Source: Pseudarthrobacter sp. GA104
Lineage (GTDB): Bacteria; Actinomycetota; Actinomycetes; Actinomycetales; Micrococcaceae
DNA length: 64,000 bases
Direction: 5' to 3'
Assembly (NCBI RefSeq): GCF_009741265.1
Contig: NZ_WOWL01000001.1
Location: 558,001 to 622,000 of the forward strand
Position numbers and translations under genes: made by a program. Shown piece by piece: positions 1-13,398 of this stretch (positions within the stretch are counted from its first letter, which is position 1; each line of letters starts with the position of its first letter). The notes beneath the pieces were generated by a model that ran no database searches, was not told the DNA's origin, and was given only the letters and a program-made list of their open reading frames with translations.

Positions 1-885
<885 letters not shown>

Positions 886-2091
886 TTACTTTCCCGCGAC
901 CCGGATGTCGCGGCCGGAGGCAACCTTGGCGGACATGCCCCACAGCTCGATGAAGCCGCGTGCCATGGACTGGTCGAAGGTGTCGCCGGTGTCGTAGGTG
1001 GCGAGGTTGAAGTCGTAAAGCGAGGTGTCGGAGCGGCGGCCGTTGACGATGGCCTGGCCGCCGTGCAGGGTCATCCGGATGTCGCCGGAGACGTACTTCT
1101 GGGTGTCCTCGATGAAGGCGTCCAGGGAGCGCTTCAGCGGGGAGAACCACTGGCCGTCGTAGACAAGTTCGGCCCAGCGCTGGCCAACGGTGGCCTTGAA
1201 GCGGGCCTGCTCGCGCTCGATGGTGATGTCCTCGAGGTGCTTGTGCGCGGTGATCAGCGCCATGGCGCCCGGGGCCTCGTAGATTTCACGGGACTTGATG
1301 CCCACCAGGCGGTCCTCGACGACGTCGATCCGGCCCACGCCCTGGGCGCCGGCGCGGCGGTTGAGTTCCTTGATGGCCTGCAGCGGGGTGACCTTGACGC
1401 CGTCAATCGCCACCGGCACGCCGGCTTCGAAGGAGATGGTGACTTCATCCGGTGCCGGCGGGAATTCCGGGGTGGCGGTGTAGTCGTAGATGTCCTTGGT
1501 GGGGGCGTTCCAGATGTCCTCGAGGTAGCCGGTTTCGACGGCGCGGCCCCAGACGTTCTGGTCGATCGAGTACGGGTTCTTCTTGGTGGTCTCGATGGGC
1601 AGGCCCTTTTCCTCGGCGAATGCGATGGCCTTGTCGCGGGTGAGGGCGAGGTCGCGGACCGGGGCGATGCACTTCAGGTCCGGGCCGAGGGTCTGGATGC
1701 CCACTTCAAAGCGGACCTGGTCGTTGCCCTTGCCGGTGCAGCCGTGGGCAACGGTGGTGGCGCCGAATTCACGGGCCGCCTTGACCAGGTGCTTGACGAT
1801 CACCGGGCGGGAGATGGCGGAAACCAGGGGGTAGTGGCCCTGGTAGAGGGCGTTGGCCTTCAGCGTGGGGACGCAGTACTCGTTGGCGAACTCGTCGGAG
1901 GCGTCGGCCACGTAGGCTTCGACGGCGCCGCAGCCGAGGGCACGCTGGCGGATGGTCTCCAGGGACTCGCCGCCCTGTCCGACGTCGACCGCCACGGCGA
2001 TGACCTCGGCGCCGGTGGCTTCGCCGATCCAGCCGATGGCTACTGAGGTGTCCAGGCCGCCTGAGTAGGCCAGCACGATGCGTTCAGTCAC
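886..2091 (-). CDS. argG: Argininosuccinate synthase
   Basis: Joins citrulline and aspartate with ATP hydrolysis to AMP, giving argininosuccinate. The 401-aa protein is of normal length for the actinobacterial enzyme. The PP-loop AYSGGLDTS sits at residues 8-16 and binds ATP. I chose the GTG at 2091 because an AAGGAG ribosome site precedes it by about 8 bases. A longer frame up to 2136 exists, but would add 15 residues not typical of the family and would place the ribosome site inside the gene. It follows argR with a 47-base gap and precedes argH without a gap. Confidence 0.96.
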   Translation of the reverse strand: MTERIVLAYSGGLDTSVAIGWIGEATGAEVIAVAVDVGQGGESLETIRQRALGCGAVEAYVADASDEFANEYCVPTLKANALYQGHYPLVSAISRPVIVKHLVKAAREFGATTVAHGCTGKGNDQVRFEVGIQTLGPDLKCIAPVRDLALTRDKAIAFAEEKGLPIETTKKNPYSIDQNVWGRAVETGYLEDIWNAPTKDIYDYTATPEFPPAPDEVTISFEAGVPVAIDGVKVTPLQAIKELNRRAGAQGVGRIDVVEDRLVGIKSREIYEAPGAMALITAHKHLEDITIEREQARFKATVGQRWAELVYDGQWFSPLKRSLDAFIEDTQKYVSGDIRMTLHGGQAIVNGRRSDTSLYDFNLATYDTGDTFDQSMARGFIELWGMSAKVASGRDIRVAGK

Positions 2092-2138
2092 TTGGATGCT
2101 CCTTGGGATTGGGGGGGTTGTAGATGTTGTCTTCAAGC

Positions 2139-2669
2139 TTATTGCCCGGCTTCTTCAGCCAGTTGCAGGAACCTGGCGGCGAGGTCCTGGCCGCCCTGCG
2201 GATCCCGGGAAACCAGCAGCACGGTGTCATCCCCGGCGATGGTCCCCAGGATGGACGGCATCACCGAGTGGTCGATGGCCAGGGCCAGGAAGTTGGCGGC
2301 GCCCGGCGGAGTCCGGAGCACGGCGATGTTGGCTGAGGCCTCCGCGGTGACCAGCAGTTCGCTGCACAGCCGGGCCAGCCGGGCGTCGAGGATCTCCTGG
2401 CTCACGCCGCTCCGGGCGGCCCGCTCGCCGCCCTCGCCGGGGACCGCGTACACCAGCACGCCCTCCTTGCCGCGCACCCGGACCGCGCCGAGTTCCACCA
2501 GGTCCCGCGACAGCGTCGCCTGGGTGACCTGCACGCCGTCGTCCGCCAGCAGGGCTGCCAGCTCCGCCTGGGAGCGCACCGATTCACCCGTCAGGATGGC
2601 CGCGATCCGGGCCTGGCGGGCCGTCTTAGTGGCCGGGCTGGAGCCCGGCGACGCCGGTTGGGCAGACAC
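2139..2669 (-). CDS. argR: Arginine repressor ArgR
   Basis: Transcriptional repressor of arginine synthesis; a hexamer that binds ARG boxes when arginine is bound. The 176-aa protein has an N-terminal winged helix-turn-helix (about residues 18-75, including [20 protein letters not shown] and RDLVELGAV) and a C-terminal oligomerisation/arginine-binding domain containing the [11 protein letters not shown] stretch. The GTG start shares one base with the TAG stop of argF, so it is translated with the biosynthetic operon it controls. Its likely target is the tandem TGCATA repeat upstream of argC (8154-8179). Confidence 0.95.
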   Translation of the reverse strand: MSAQPASPGSSPATKTARQARIAAILTGESVRSQAELAALLADDGVQVTQATLSRDLVELGAVRVRGKEGVLVYAVPGEGGERAARSGVSQEILDARLARLCSELLVTAEASANIAVLRTPPGAANFLALAIDHSVMPSILGTIAGDDTVLLVSRDPQGGQDLAARFLQLAEEAGQ

Positions 2670-3679
2670 TAGAACGTGCTCTCCCCGGTGCCTTCAACCG
2701 GAGCGAGGCCGTCCACGAACGCCAGGCCGGAGCGGTGCATCAGCCACGCCATCAGGGCCTTCTGGGCGTGCAGCCTGTTTTCGGCCTCGTCCCAGACGAT
2801 GGACTGCGGCCCGTCGATGACGCCGGCAGAGATTTCGTAACCGCGGTACGCGGGGAGGCAGTGAAGCACGACGGCGTCTTCCGCCGCATGTGCCATGGCC
2901 GCCTCATCGACGGAGTACTCCCGGAACAGCTGGAGCCGGGCTTCCTTTTCGGCTTCCTGGCCCATGGACACCCACGTGTCCGTTGCCACGACGTCGGCCC
3001 CTTTCAAGGCCTCCGCCGCGTCAGTCGTGACCAGCACCGAACCGCCGGTCTCCGCGGCGCGTTCCTCCGCGGCTGCCACGATGTCCGCCGCGGGGAGGTA
3101 GCCCTCGGGCCCGGCAATCCGGACATGCATCCCGGCCGTCACCCCGGCCAGCAGGTAGGAGTTCGACATGTTGTTGGCGGCATCCCCGAGGTAGCTCATG
3201 GTGAGCCCCTTGAGTTCGCCCTTGTGCTCCTTCACGGCCAGCAGGTCCGCGAGCAGCTGGCACGGGTGGTAGTCATCGCACAGGGCGTTGATGACCGGCA
3301 CCCTGGAGTTTTCGGCCATGGCCACCAGGCCGGCGTGGGCGCCGGTCCGCCACACAATGGTGGACACCATGCGTTCCAGGACCTTGGCGGTGTCCTCCAC
3401 GGATTCCTTGTGGCCGATCTGCGCCTCGCCCGGGTTGATGATCAGCGCGTTGCCGCCCATGTCCGCGATGCCGGTGGCGAACGACACCCGGGTCCGGGTG
3501 GAGGTTTTGTCGAAGATCACGGCGACGGTCTTGCGGCCGCTGCCCTCGGCAGCGAACGGCTGGACGCTGTACGGGGCGGCCTTCATGCGCATGGCGAGGT
3601 CCAGGACCTCTGCCTGCTCGGCAGGGCTGAGGTCCGTGTCCTTGAGGAAGTGCCGGGTGGTGCCGGTGGCTGGTGTCAC
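2669..3679 (-). CDS. argF: Ornithine carbamoyltransferase
   Basis: Transfers the carbamoyl group of carbamoyl phosphate to ornithine, forming citrulline. The 336-aa protein shows the carbamoyl-phosphate-binding STRTR motif at residues 60-64 and the HCLPAYRG ornithine-site motif near the C-terminus. The GTG start overlaps the argD stop by four bases (GTGA). It sits in the argCJBDFRGH order normal for actinobacteria, so it is the anabolic enzyme rather than a catabolic arcB. Confidence 0.95.
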   Translation of the reverse strand: MTPATGTTRHFLKDTDLSPAEQAEVLDLAMRMKAAPYSVQPFAAEGSGRKTVAVIFDKTSTRTRVSFATGIADMGGNALIINPGEAQIGHKESVEDTAKVLERMVSTIVWRTGAHAGLVAMAENSRVPVINALCDDYHPCQLLADLLAVKEHKGELKGLTMSYLGDAANNMSNSYLLAGVTAGMHVRIAGPEGYLPAADIVAAAEERAAETGGSVLVTTDAAEALKGADVVATDTWVSMGQEAEKEARLQLFREYSVDEAAMAHAAEDAVVLHCLPAYRGYEISAGVIDGPQSIVWDEAENRLHAQKALMAWLMHRSGLAFVDGLAPVEGTGESTF

Positions 3680-4929
3680 TGGGCGTCCTTAGCTGCTTGG
3701 AGGATGGCCGGGAAGGCGGCCAGGAAAGTGTCTGCCTGCGCTGCCGTGAGGACCAGCGGCGGCGCAAGGCGGATGGTCCGCGGACCCGGGCTGTTGACGA
3801 TGAAGCCGGCGTCCAGGCCGGCCTGCACCACGGCCGGGGCCACGTCCGCGTCGAGGTCGAAGCCGATCAGCAGGCCTTCGCCCCGGACTTCGGTGACGCC
3901 CGGGATGGCCGCCAGCCCCGAACGCAGGTGCTCCCCTACCGAAGCCACGTTCGCCAGAATATCCTGGCTTTCGATCGCGTGGAGCGTGGCGAGGGCAGCT
4001 GCCGTGGCCACCGGGTTGCCGCCGAACGTGGTGCCGTGCTGGCCGGCGGACAGCAACGACGACGTATGGCTGCCGAAGGTGACCAGCGCACCGATCGGGA
4101 AGCCCCCGCCCAGTCCCTTGGCCAGGGTGACGGCGTCGGGCATGATGCCGGCGTCCTCGCTGGCAAGCCACTTGCCGGTGCGGCCAATGCCGGTCTGCAC
4201 CTCGTCCAGGATCAGCAGCGTCCCTACCCTGGCAGTCAGCTCCCGCGCGGCCCGAAGGTACCCGGGCGGCAGGGGCCGGACGCCCGCCTCGCCCTGGATG
4301 GGCTCCAGGAAGACGGCGGCCACCGTTTCATCCACGGCAGCCTTGAGCGCCTCGGCGTTCCCGAACGGGATGTGCACCACGCCGCCGGGCAGCGGCTCGA
4401 ACGGCTCGCGGTAGGCCTCCTTGGCGGTCAGGGCAAGCGCCCCCATGGTCCGGCCGTGGAAGGCGCCTTCGAGGGCGATGATCTTGGTCCGTTTGGCGCC
4501 GCTGCCACCCGTATTGCGGCGCGCCAGCTTGAAGGCCGCCTCGTTCGCCTCCGTGCCGGAGTTGGTGAAGAACACCTTGGAGCCGGCCGGCGCCTGGGTG
4601 AGGGCCAGGAGTTTTTCGGCCAGGGCGATCTGCGTGGGGCTGGTGAAGAAGTTGGAGACATGCCCGAGCGTGGCCAGCTGGCTGGAGATCACGGACGTGA
4701 CGAACGGGTTCGCGTGGCCCAGGGCGTTGACCGCAATCCCGCCAAGGAGGTCGAGGTATTCCTTGCCGTCGGCATCCCAGACCAGGCAGCCGGCGCCGCG
4801 CACCAGCACACGCTGCGGGGTGCCGAACACGCCCATCAGGGAGGTGGAGTAGCGTTCCAGCCACTCGGCTCCGGCGTGGCCCGTGGTCTCCACGAGTTCT
4901 GTCACGGATGGCTTTTCCACCGAGTTCAT
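3676..4929 (-). CDS. argD: Acetylornithine aminotransferase
   Basis: PLP-dependent class III aminotransferase making N-acetylornithine from N-acetylglutamate semialdehyde. The 417-aa protein has the nucleotide-like [10 protein letters not shown] block, [12 protein letters not shown] around the cofactor aspartate, and the Schiff-base lysine in [13 protein letters not shown] (Lys271). The ATG overlaps the argB stop by four bases. Family members often also act on succinyl-diaminopimelate, so a side role in lysine synthesis is possible but not shown by the sequence. Confidence 0.95.
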   Translation of the reverse strand: MNSVEKPSVTELVETTGHAGAEWLERYSTSLMGVFGTPQRVLVRGAGCLVWDADGKEYLDLLGGIAVNALGHANPFVTSVISSQLATLGHVSNFFTSPTQIALAEKLLALTQAPAGSKVFFTNSGTEANEAAFKLARRNTGGSGAKRTKIIALEGAFHGRTMGALALTAKEAYREPFEPLPGGVVHIPFGNAEALKAAVDETVAAVFLEPIQGEAGVRPLPPGYLRAARELTARVGTLLILDEVQTGIGRTGKWLASEDAGIMPDAVTLAKGLGGGFPIGALVTFGSHTSSLLSAGQHGTTFGGNPVATAAALATLHAIESQDILANVASVGEHLRSGLAAIPGVTEVRGEGLLIGFDLDADVAPAVVQAGLDAGFIVNSPGPRTIRLAPPLVLTAAQADTFLAAFPAILQAAKDAQ

Positions 4930-5885
4930 GCGTTGATCTCCTCGTCCGGGACTACCTGGGTGCCAATGCCCGCCGTCGTGAATGTTTCAAGAAGCATGGA
5001 ATGGGGCAGGCGCCCGTCCACGATGTGCGCGCGTTCCACACCCTCGTCAATGGCCTTCAGGCATGCAGCCATCTTCGGGATCATGCCTGATTCGAGCCGC
5101 GGAAGCATGTCCCGCAGCTCCGAGGCCGTGAGGGAGGAAATGAGGGAGGACTTGTCCGGCCAGTTGGCGTACAGCCCTTCGACGTCGGTCAGGATCACCA
5201 GCTTGGAGGCGCCCAGCGCCGAGGCGACGGCCGCCGCGGCGGTGTCCGCGTTGACGTTGAGGACCTGGCCGGTGGGCTGGAAGCGGGCGGTGCCGGCCAC
5301 GCCTTCTCCGCCGTCCACGATCTCCGGGGCGACTGTGGAGATCACCGGAATGCGGCCGGCGCCGAGGATGTCCTCGATGCCTGCGGGGTCGACGCCGACC
5401 ACCTCGCCTACCAGCCCGAGGTCCACTTCTTCGCCGTCCACCACAGTGCCCGTCCGGACGGCGCGCAGCAGCCCTCCGTCTTCTCCGGACATGCCCACCG
5501 CGTAGGGGCCGTGCGAGTTGATCAGTCCCACCAGCTCACGCCCCACCTGGCCGGTGAGGACCATGCGGACAACGTCCATGGCCTCGGGCGTCGTGACCCG
5601 GAGGCCGCCCTTGAACTCAGACTCGATGCCGAGCCTGCCCAGCATCGAGTTGATCTGCGGACCGCCGCCGTGGACCACCACGGGGTGGATGCCCACGTGG
5701 TGGAGAAAGACGATGTCCTCGGCGAAGGCGCGGCGGAGATCGTCGTTGACCATGGCGTTGCCGCCGTACTTGATCACCATGGTGGTGCCGGCGAAGCGCT
5801 GGATCCAGGGCAGGGCCTCGATCAGGGTTGCTGCCTTGTCCTGGGCGTCGGACATGCTGGTGGTTTCACGCGTCTGGGTGTTCAT
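4926..5885 (-). CDS. argB: Acetylglutamate kinase
   Basis: Phosphorylates N-acetylglutamate, usually the arginine-feedback-inhibited step. The 319-aa protein has the amino-acid-kinase VIKYGGNAM motif near residue 40 and the HGGGPQIN substrate motif. Two ATGs are possible. I chose the upstream one at 5885 because GGAAAG lies about 8 bases before it, while the ATG ten codons later has no clear ribosome site. It is separated from argJ by 39 bases, the widest gap between argC and argF. Confidence 0.94.
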   Translation of the reverse strand: MNTQTRETTSMSDAQDKAATLIEALPWIQRFAGTTMVIKYGGNAMVNDDLRRAFAEDIVFLHHVGIHPVVVHGGGPQINSMLGRLGIESEFKGGLRVTTPEAMDVVRMVLTGQVGRELVGLINSHGPYAVGMSGEDGGLLRAVRTGTVVDGEEVDLGLVGEVVGVDPAGIEDILGAGRIPVISTVAPEIVDGGEGVAGTARFQPTGQVLNVNADTAAAAVASALGASKLVILTDVEGLYANWPDKSSLISSLTASELRDMLPRLESGMIPKMAACLKAIDEGVERAHIVDGRLPHSMLLETFTTAGIGTQVVPDEEINA

Positions 5886-5924
5886 GCTGTCACTTTCCGC
5901 AACGGTTTCTGCCGGGGACAGGCC

Positions 5925-8182
<2,258 letters not shown>

Positions 8183-8281
8183 GACCCTGGATGTTTGCCT
8201 CGGCACCGGGTTTCCCTTCGGTTTCCCTAGGATGGATCGTGCAGCCGGGGCTGGAAAGGCCAGGCCCGGGGAAGGAGAGCC

Positions 8282-9247
8282 ATGACGCATGCAATCGTCG
8301 CACGGCAGGCAGGCGGCCCGGAAGTCCTCGAATACGCGGAGGTGGACCGGCCGGTCCCCGGCCCTGGCCAGTTGCTGCTCAAAGTGGGTGCGGTGGGAGT
8401 GAATTTCATCGACACCTACAAGCGCAGCGGCGCGTACAAGGTCCCGTACCCCTTCACGCCGGGTTCCGAAGCAGCGGGCACGGTTGCCGGACTGGGCGAA
8501 GGAGTGACGGGATTCGCCGAAGGAGACCGCGTGGCCACCGCCGAGGGCACCAGCTGCTACGCCGGCTATGCCGTGGTGGATGCAGACAAGGCCCTGCCAG
8601 TGCCCGAGGGACTCGACGACCTCACCGCCGCCGCCCTCCCGCTGCAGGGAATGACCGCCCACTTCCTGATCAACTCCACCTTCAAGGTGGAGCCGGGGCA
8701 CACTGTACTGCTCCACGCTGGCGCGGGCGGTGTTGGCCTGCTGATGATCCAGCTGCTCAAAGCCAAGGGCGCCACCGTGGTCACCACGGTGTCCACGGAT
8801 GAAAAGGAGCGGCTCGCCCTCGACGCCGGCGCGGACCATGTGCTGCGCTACAGCAGATTTACCGACGCCGTCAGGGACCTCACCGGCGGCAGGGGCGCCG
8901 ACGTCGTGTACGACGGCGTGGGAAAGGACACCTTCGACGGCTCGCTGGCCGCCCTGCGCATCAGGGGGACACTGGTGCTTTTCGGCGCCGCCTCGGGTCC
9001 CGTTCCCCCGGTGGATCCGCAACGGCTCAACGCCGGCGGCTCGCTCTTCCTGACCCGGCCCACGATCGCGCACCACCTCCTGGACGCGGCGGAACGGCGC
9101 TGGCGCTCGGACGAAATCTTCGCCGCCGCCGCCGACGGCAGCCTGAAAGTGAGGGTGGGCGGAACCTATCCCCTGGCCGAGGCCGCCCAGGCGCACCGCG
9201 ACCTTGAAGGGCGCCGCACCACCGGCAAGGTGGTCCTGGTTCCGTAG
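8282..9247 (+). CDS. NADPH:quinone oxidoreductase, zinc-free MDR family
   Basis: A 321-aa medium-chain dehydrogenase/reductase that probably reduces quinones or related enones with NADPH. It has the QorA layout: N-terminal GroES-like domain (FIDTYKRSGAYK, TPGSEAAG), then a Rossmann domain with the dinucleotide loop AGAGGVG. Structural zinc cysteines are absent, as usual in this subgroup. AAGGAG at 8272-8277 decides the ATG at 8282. It is divergent from argC and lies just upstream of the NRPS gene in the same direction. A link to that system is not evident; physiological substrate unknown. Confidence 0.88.
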   Translation: MTHAIVARQAGGPEVLEYAEVDRPVPGPGQLLLKVGAVGVNFIDTYKRSGAYKVPYPFTPGSEAAGTVAGLGEGVTGFAEGDRVATAEGTSCYAGYAVVDADKALPVPEGLDDLTAAALPLQGMTAHFLINSTFKVEPGHTVLLHAGAGGVGLLMIQLLKAKGATVVTTVSTDEKERLALDAGADHVLRYSRFTDAVRDLTGGRGADVVYDGVGKDTFDGSLAALRIRGTLVLFGAASGPVPPVDPQRLNAGGSLFLTRPTIAHHLLDAAERRWRSDEIFAAAADGSLKVRVGGTYPLAEAAQAHRDLEGRRTTGKVVLVP

Positions 9248-9293
9248 GTCGTCACTTGTCGGGGGGCGCACATTAAGGAAGCACCATGAACAC

Positions 9294-12200
9294 ATGTCGA
9301 ACACCGGGTGGACGGCAGGCAGACCAGGACACTTCCCGTTCATCTTGCCCCGGCACACTGCACAGGTGACCGAGCAACAGAGCGGCAGCCGGGCAGCCGA
9401 CGGCTATGCCGCGGACCCAGCCCCGGAACGGGCCCCTGACAAGATCCGGGAGCAGGCCCGCCACCAGCCGCAGCTGGCCGGCGCCGCTGCCGCTCCCCCG
9501 GCACGGACGCTGGTGGACATCCTGCTGGAGACCGCGGAACGGTTTCCCGATGCCTCAGCCCTCGACGACGGCCGCAGGTCCCTGAGCTACGCCCAGCTGC
9601 TGGCGGAAGTACGCTCCGCCGGGCGGGCGATGCACCACGCCGGACTGGGCGCAGGCGACAGGATCGGCGTGCGGATCCCCTCCGGCACCAACAGGCTGTA
9701 CGTTTCCATCCTTGCCATCCTGCTCATCGGCGCCGCCTACGTCCCCGTCGACGCGGACGATCCCGAAGAGCGCGCCAGGCTCGTCTTCGCTGAAGCCGGG
9801 GTAGCCGCCGTGGTCACGGAAAAGGGCATCACCCTCAACGGCAGCAGGCCCACGCCCCACCCCGCGGCCCGGACCGCGGATGTGGACGACGACGCCTGGG
9901 TGATCTTCACGTCCGGCTCAACCGGAACGCCGAAGGGCGTTGCCGTACGGCACCGTTCTGCTGCCGCCTTCGTTGACGCCGAAGCCCGGCTCTTCCTCAC
10001 GGCGGAGCCGATCGGAACGGCAGACCGGGTGCTGGCGGGGCTGTCGGTGGCGTTCGACGCGTCCTGCGAGGAAATGTGGCTTGCCTGGCGGCACGGTGCC
10101 TGCCTGGTCCCTGCCCCCCGCGCCCTGGTGCGAACAGGGATGGACCTGGGCCCCTGGCTCATCAGCCACGGGATCACCGTTGTGTCCACGGTCCCCACCC
10201 TGGCAGCCCTCTGGCCCGCCGAAGCGCTCGAGAACGTCCGGTTGCTGATCTTCGGCGGGGAGGCATGCCCGCCGGAACTGGCGGAGCGGCTGGCCGTTGA
10301 CGGCAGGGAAGTGTGGAACACGTATGGCCCCACCGAGGCCACCGTGGTGGCCTGCGCTGCACCGCTGGGCGGGCCGGGTCCGGTGCGGATTGGCCGTCCG
10401 CTGGATGGCTGGGACCTGGCTGTGGTGGACGAGGGCGGGATTCCCGTCCCCGAGGGAGGCGTTGGCGAACTCATCATCGGCGGCGTAGGGCTTGCCCGCT
10501 ACCTTGACGCGACCAAGGATGCCGAGAAGTACGCGTCGTTTCCCACGCTCGGCTGGGACCGCGCCTACCGCTCGGGCGACCTCGTCCGCTACGAAGCCGA
10601 GGGCCTCATCTTCATGGGCCGTGCCGATGAACAGGTCAAGCTGGGTGGCCGCAGGATCGAACTCGGCGAAGTCGACGCAGCCCTGCAGGCCCTGCCGGGC
10701 ATCGCGGGCGCTGCTGCCGCCGTCCGGACGACGGCGGCGGGGAACCAGATCCTGGTGGGGTACCTTGCGCCGGCGGGACCTCCTGGGCCCGACCTGGCCG
10801 CCGCCCGCAAGCTCCTCGCTGACAGCCTTCCGGCTGCGCTGATTCCGCTGCTGGCCGTCGTCGACTCCCTGCCTACCAAGACCAGCGGCAAGGTGGACCG
10901 CCATGCCCTGCCCTGGCCGCTCACCGGCAGCGGAGCCGACGAAGCAGGCCAGGCCCCGCTGAACCTTCCCGATGACGCCCAGTGGATCGTCGAGCAGTGG
11001 GGCGCGGTCCTTGGCAGTAACGCAACCAGCCTCGACGCGGATTTCTTTGCGGCCGGGGGCGGGTCCCTTGCCGCCGCGCAGCTCGTCTCTGCGCTGCGCG
11101 TCCGCTACCCCACCATCACAGTGGCAGACATCTACGCGACGCCGCGCGTCGGGGCCCTGATCGATGTGGCCCGGCAGTCACTGCCGGACGGCACTCCCGC
11201 CGGCCCTGCCGAGGTCCGAACTGTCCGGCCCACGGCCCGGAAGTCGCAGGTTTTCCAGACGTTGATGGGCGTCCCGCTGCACATCCTCGTGGGCATGCGG
11301 TGGCTGACCTACCTGATGGCGGCCAATAACCTGCTGGCAGGACTGGCCGGCTTCACCGCCGCAGCCACGGTGTCCTGGTGGTGGGTGGGTGCGTCCTGGC
11401 TGGTGTTCGTCAGCCCTGCCGGTCGCATGCTCCTCTCCGTCGCAGCAGCCCGGATCCTGCTCCGGAACGTCAAGCCGGGCACCTATCCCAGATCGGGGAA
11501 AGTCCATCTCCGGCTCTGGCTGGCTGAGCAGATCCAGGACCTTGCGGGAGCGGTCAGCCTGGCGAGCGCACCCTGGGTGCCGTACTACGCCCGCGCCCTC
11601 GGCGCGAAGATCGGCAGCAACGTTAACCTGCACTCGCTGCCGCCGGTGACCGGGCTCCTGTCGCTGGGCACCGGAGCCAACGTGGAGCCCGAAGTCGACC
11701 TTTCGGGATGGTGGATCGACGGTGACAGCGTGCACATCGGAGCCATCCGGATCGGCGCAGGCGCCACCGTGGGGGCCCGGAGCACCCTGATGCCCGGCGC
11801 CAGCATCGGCGCCGGCGGCCAGGTGGAGCCCGGTTCGGCGGTCCTGGGCAAGGTCAAGGCGGGCCAGGTTGTGGCCGGCTCGCCGGCAGAACGCCGGGGC
11901 AAGGCGAAACAGAACTGGCCGGCCCAGCCGGACACCGGCGCCATGCTTGCCCGGCTCTGGTTTACCGCCTTCGCGGCCGCCAGCGCACTGCTGGCCATGA
12001 TCCCCTACCTTTCCGCAGGCGCTGCCTGCCTGGTGGCCTTCCTGTTCATCAGGGGCCACAGCTCCCTGTCCGAGGCCTGGCTTCCCCTGCTGGCCTCCCT
12101 GCCCCTTGCCGCCCTGGCCTGGTTCAGCGCCAACCTGCTGCTGGTCCTGGGAACCACCCGACTGCTCGGGCTGGGCCTGCGTGAAGGCTACTACCGCGTG

Positions 12201-13364
12201 CGGAGCCGGATCGGCTGGCAGATCTGGGCTACCGAGCGTGTGCTGGACCTGGCCCGGGACCTCCTGTTTCCCGTCTACGCCAGCCTCTTCACGCCCGTCT
12301 GGCTTCGCCTGCTGGGAGCAAAAGTCGGCAAGAACGTCGAGGCCTCCACCGTGCTGCTGGTTCCCAAGATGACCACCGTGGGAGAGGGCGCGTTCCTGGC
12401 GGATGACACGATGGTGGCCTCCTACGAGCTTGGCGGCGGCTGGTTGCGGATCGCCCCGGCCAAGATCGGCAAGCGCTCCTTCCTGGGCAACTCGGGCATG
12501 ACGGGAGCCGGCCGTAATGTTCCCAAGAACTCGCTGGTGGCCGTGCTGTCCGCGACGCCGTCCAAGGCCAAGTCCGGAACCTCCTGGCTGGGCAGCCCTC
12601 CTGTCCGGCTGCGGCGCACGGCCATCGCCTCGGACAGTTCGCTCACCTACCGGCCGCCTCCCAGGCTGAAGCTGGCACGTGCGTTGTGGGAGGCCTGCCG
12701 GTTCGTTCCCGTGGCGCTCACTGTGGGCCTTGCCGCGGGCGTGCTGCTGGCCCTGGACTGGCTCGCCGCATCCTTCAACTACGCGGCGGCGGCCCTGCTG
12801 GGAGGCATAGTGATGCTGCTGGCCGGTGCCGTGGCCGCGGCCAGTGCCGTGGTTGCCAAATGGCTGCTCATCGGCCGTATCAGGGCCGGGGAACACCCGC
12901 TGTGGAGCTCGTTCATCTGGCGGAACGAAGTGGTGGATACGTTCATAGAAATGGTCAGCGCGCCGTGGTTCGCCCGGGCCGCCACCGGCACGCCGGCCCT
13001 TGTGTGGTGGTTGCGGGGACTGGGCGCCAGGATCGGCCCCGGAACATGGTGCGAGAGCTACTGGCTGCCGGAAGCCGACCTTGTCACCCTGGGAGCGAAC
13101 TCCACGGTCAACCGCGGCTGCGTGGTGCAAACGCACCTGTTCCACGACCGCATCATGAGCATCGGCCCTGTTACGCTCGAAGACGGCGCAACGATGGGAC
13201 CGCACGGTGTCATCCTCCCGCAGGCGCGCATCGGCCACGGCGGAACGGTGGGACCGGCTTCCCTGGTCATGCGCGGGGAAACGGTTCCGGCCGGAACCTA
13301 CTGGATGGGCAACCCCGTCAGTCCATGGGCCGGCCCCGGCGTTCCTGCACCCCGCCCGAAGTAA
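9294..13364 (+). CDS. Pls/PosA-type membrane non-ribosomal peptide synthetase
   Basis: A 1356-aa single-module synthetase like epsilon-poly-L-lysine synthetase (Pls). Order: adenylation domain about 70-530 (SGSTGTPKG at 207-215, NTYGPTE near 342, SGDLVRY near 427, TSGKVDR near 530); carrier domain with phosphopantetheine Ser591 in GGGSL; then six predicted membrane segments interleaved with three related hexapeptide-rich domains (about 772-856, 1003-1083, 1243-1346). Pls has the same plan and about the same length (1319 aa). There is no condensation or thioesterase domain; in Pls the C-terminal tandem domains elongate the chain. The pocket code is discussed in the findings. The start is uncertain: ATG 9294 has AAGGAAG 12 bases upstream, while GTG 9366 lacks a ribosome site. 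Product not proven. Confidence 0.9.
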   Translation: MSNTGWTAGRPGHFPFILPRHTAQVTEQQSGSRAADGYAADPAPERAPDKIREQARHQPQLAGAAAAPPARTLVDILLETAERFPDASALDDGRRSLSYAQLLAEVRSAGRAMHHAGLGAGDRIGVRIPSGTNRLYVSILAILLIGAAYVPVDADDPEERARLVFAEAGVAAVVTEKGITLNGSRPTPHPAARTADVDDDAWVIFTSGSTGTPKGVAVRHRSAAAFVDAEARLFLTAEPIGTADRVLAGLSVAFDASCEEMWLAWRHGACLVPAPRALVRTGMDLGPWLISHGITVVSTVPTLAALWPAEALENVRLLIFGGEACPPELAERLAVDGREVWNTYGPTEATVVACAAPLGGPGPVRIGRPLDGWDLAVVDEGGIPVPEGGVGELIIGGVGLARYLDATKDAEKYASFPTLGWDRAYRSGDLVRYEAEGLIFMGRADEQVKLGGRRIELGEVDAALQALPGIAGAAAAVRTTAAGNQILVGYLAPAGPPGPDLAAARKLLADSLPAALIPLLAVVDSLPTKTSGKVDRHALPWPLTGSGADEAGQAPLNLPDDAQWIVEQWGAVLGSNATSLDADFFAAGGGSLAAAQLVSALRVRYPTITVADIYATPRVGALIDVARQSLPDGTPAGPAEVRTVRPTARKSQVFQTLMGVPLHILVGMRWLTYLMAANNLLAGLAGFTAAATVSWWWVGASWLVFVSPAGRMLLSVAAARILLRNVKPGTYPRSGKVHLRLWLAEQIQDLAGAVSLASAPWVPYYARALGAKIGSNVNLHSLPPVTGLLSLGTGANVEPEVDLSGWWIDGDSVHIGAIRIGAGATVGARSTLMPGASIGAGGQVEPGSAVLGKVKAGQVVAGSPAERRGKAKQNWPAQPDTGAMLARLWFTAFAAASALLAMIPYLSAGAACLVAFLFIRGHSSLSEAWLPLLASLPLAALAWFSANLLLVLGTTRLLGLGLREGYYRVRSRIGWQIWATERVLDLARDLLFPVYASLFTPVWLRLLGAKVGKNVEASTVLLVPKMTTVGEGAFLADDTMVASYELGGGWLRIAPAKIGKRSFLGNSGMTGAGRNVPKNSLVAVLSATPSKAKSGTSWLGSPPVRLRRTAIASDSSLTYRPPPRLKLARALWEACRFVPVALTVGLAAGVLLALDWLAASFNYAAAALLGGIVMLLAGAVAAASAVVAKWLLIGRIRAGEHPLWSSFIWRNEVVDTFIEMVSAPWFARAATGTPALVWWLRGLGARIGPGTWCESYWLPEADLVTLGANSTVNRGCVVQTHLFHDRIMSIGPVTLEDGATMGPHGVILPQARIGHGGTVGPASLVMRGETVPAGTYWMGNPVSPWAGPGVPAPRPK

Positions 13365-13398
13365 GTACCCGCCACGTTTGTGATTGAGGCCCGCGTCC

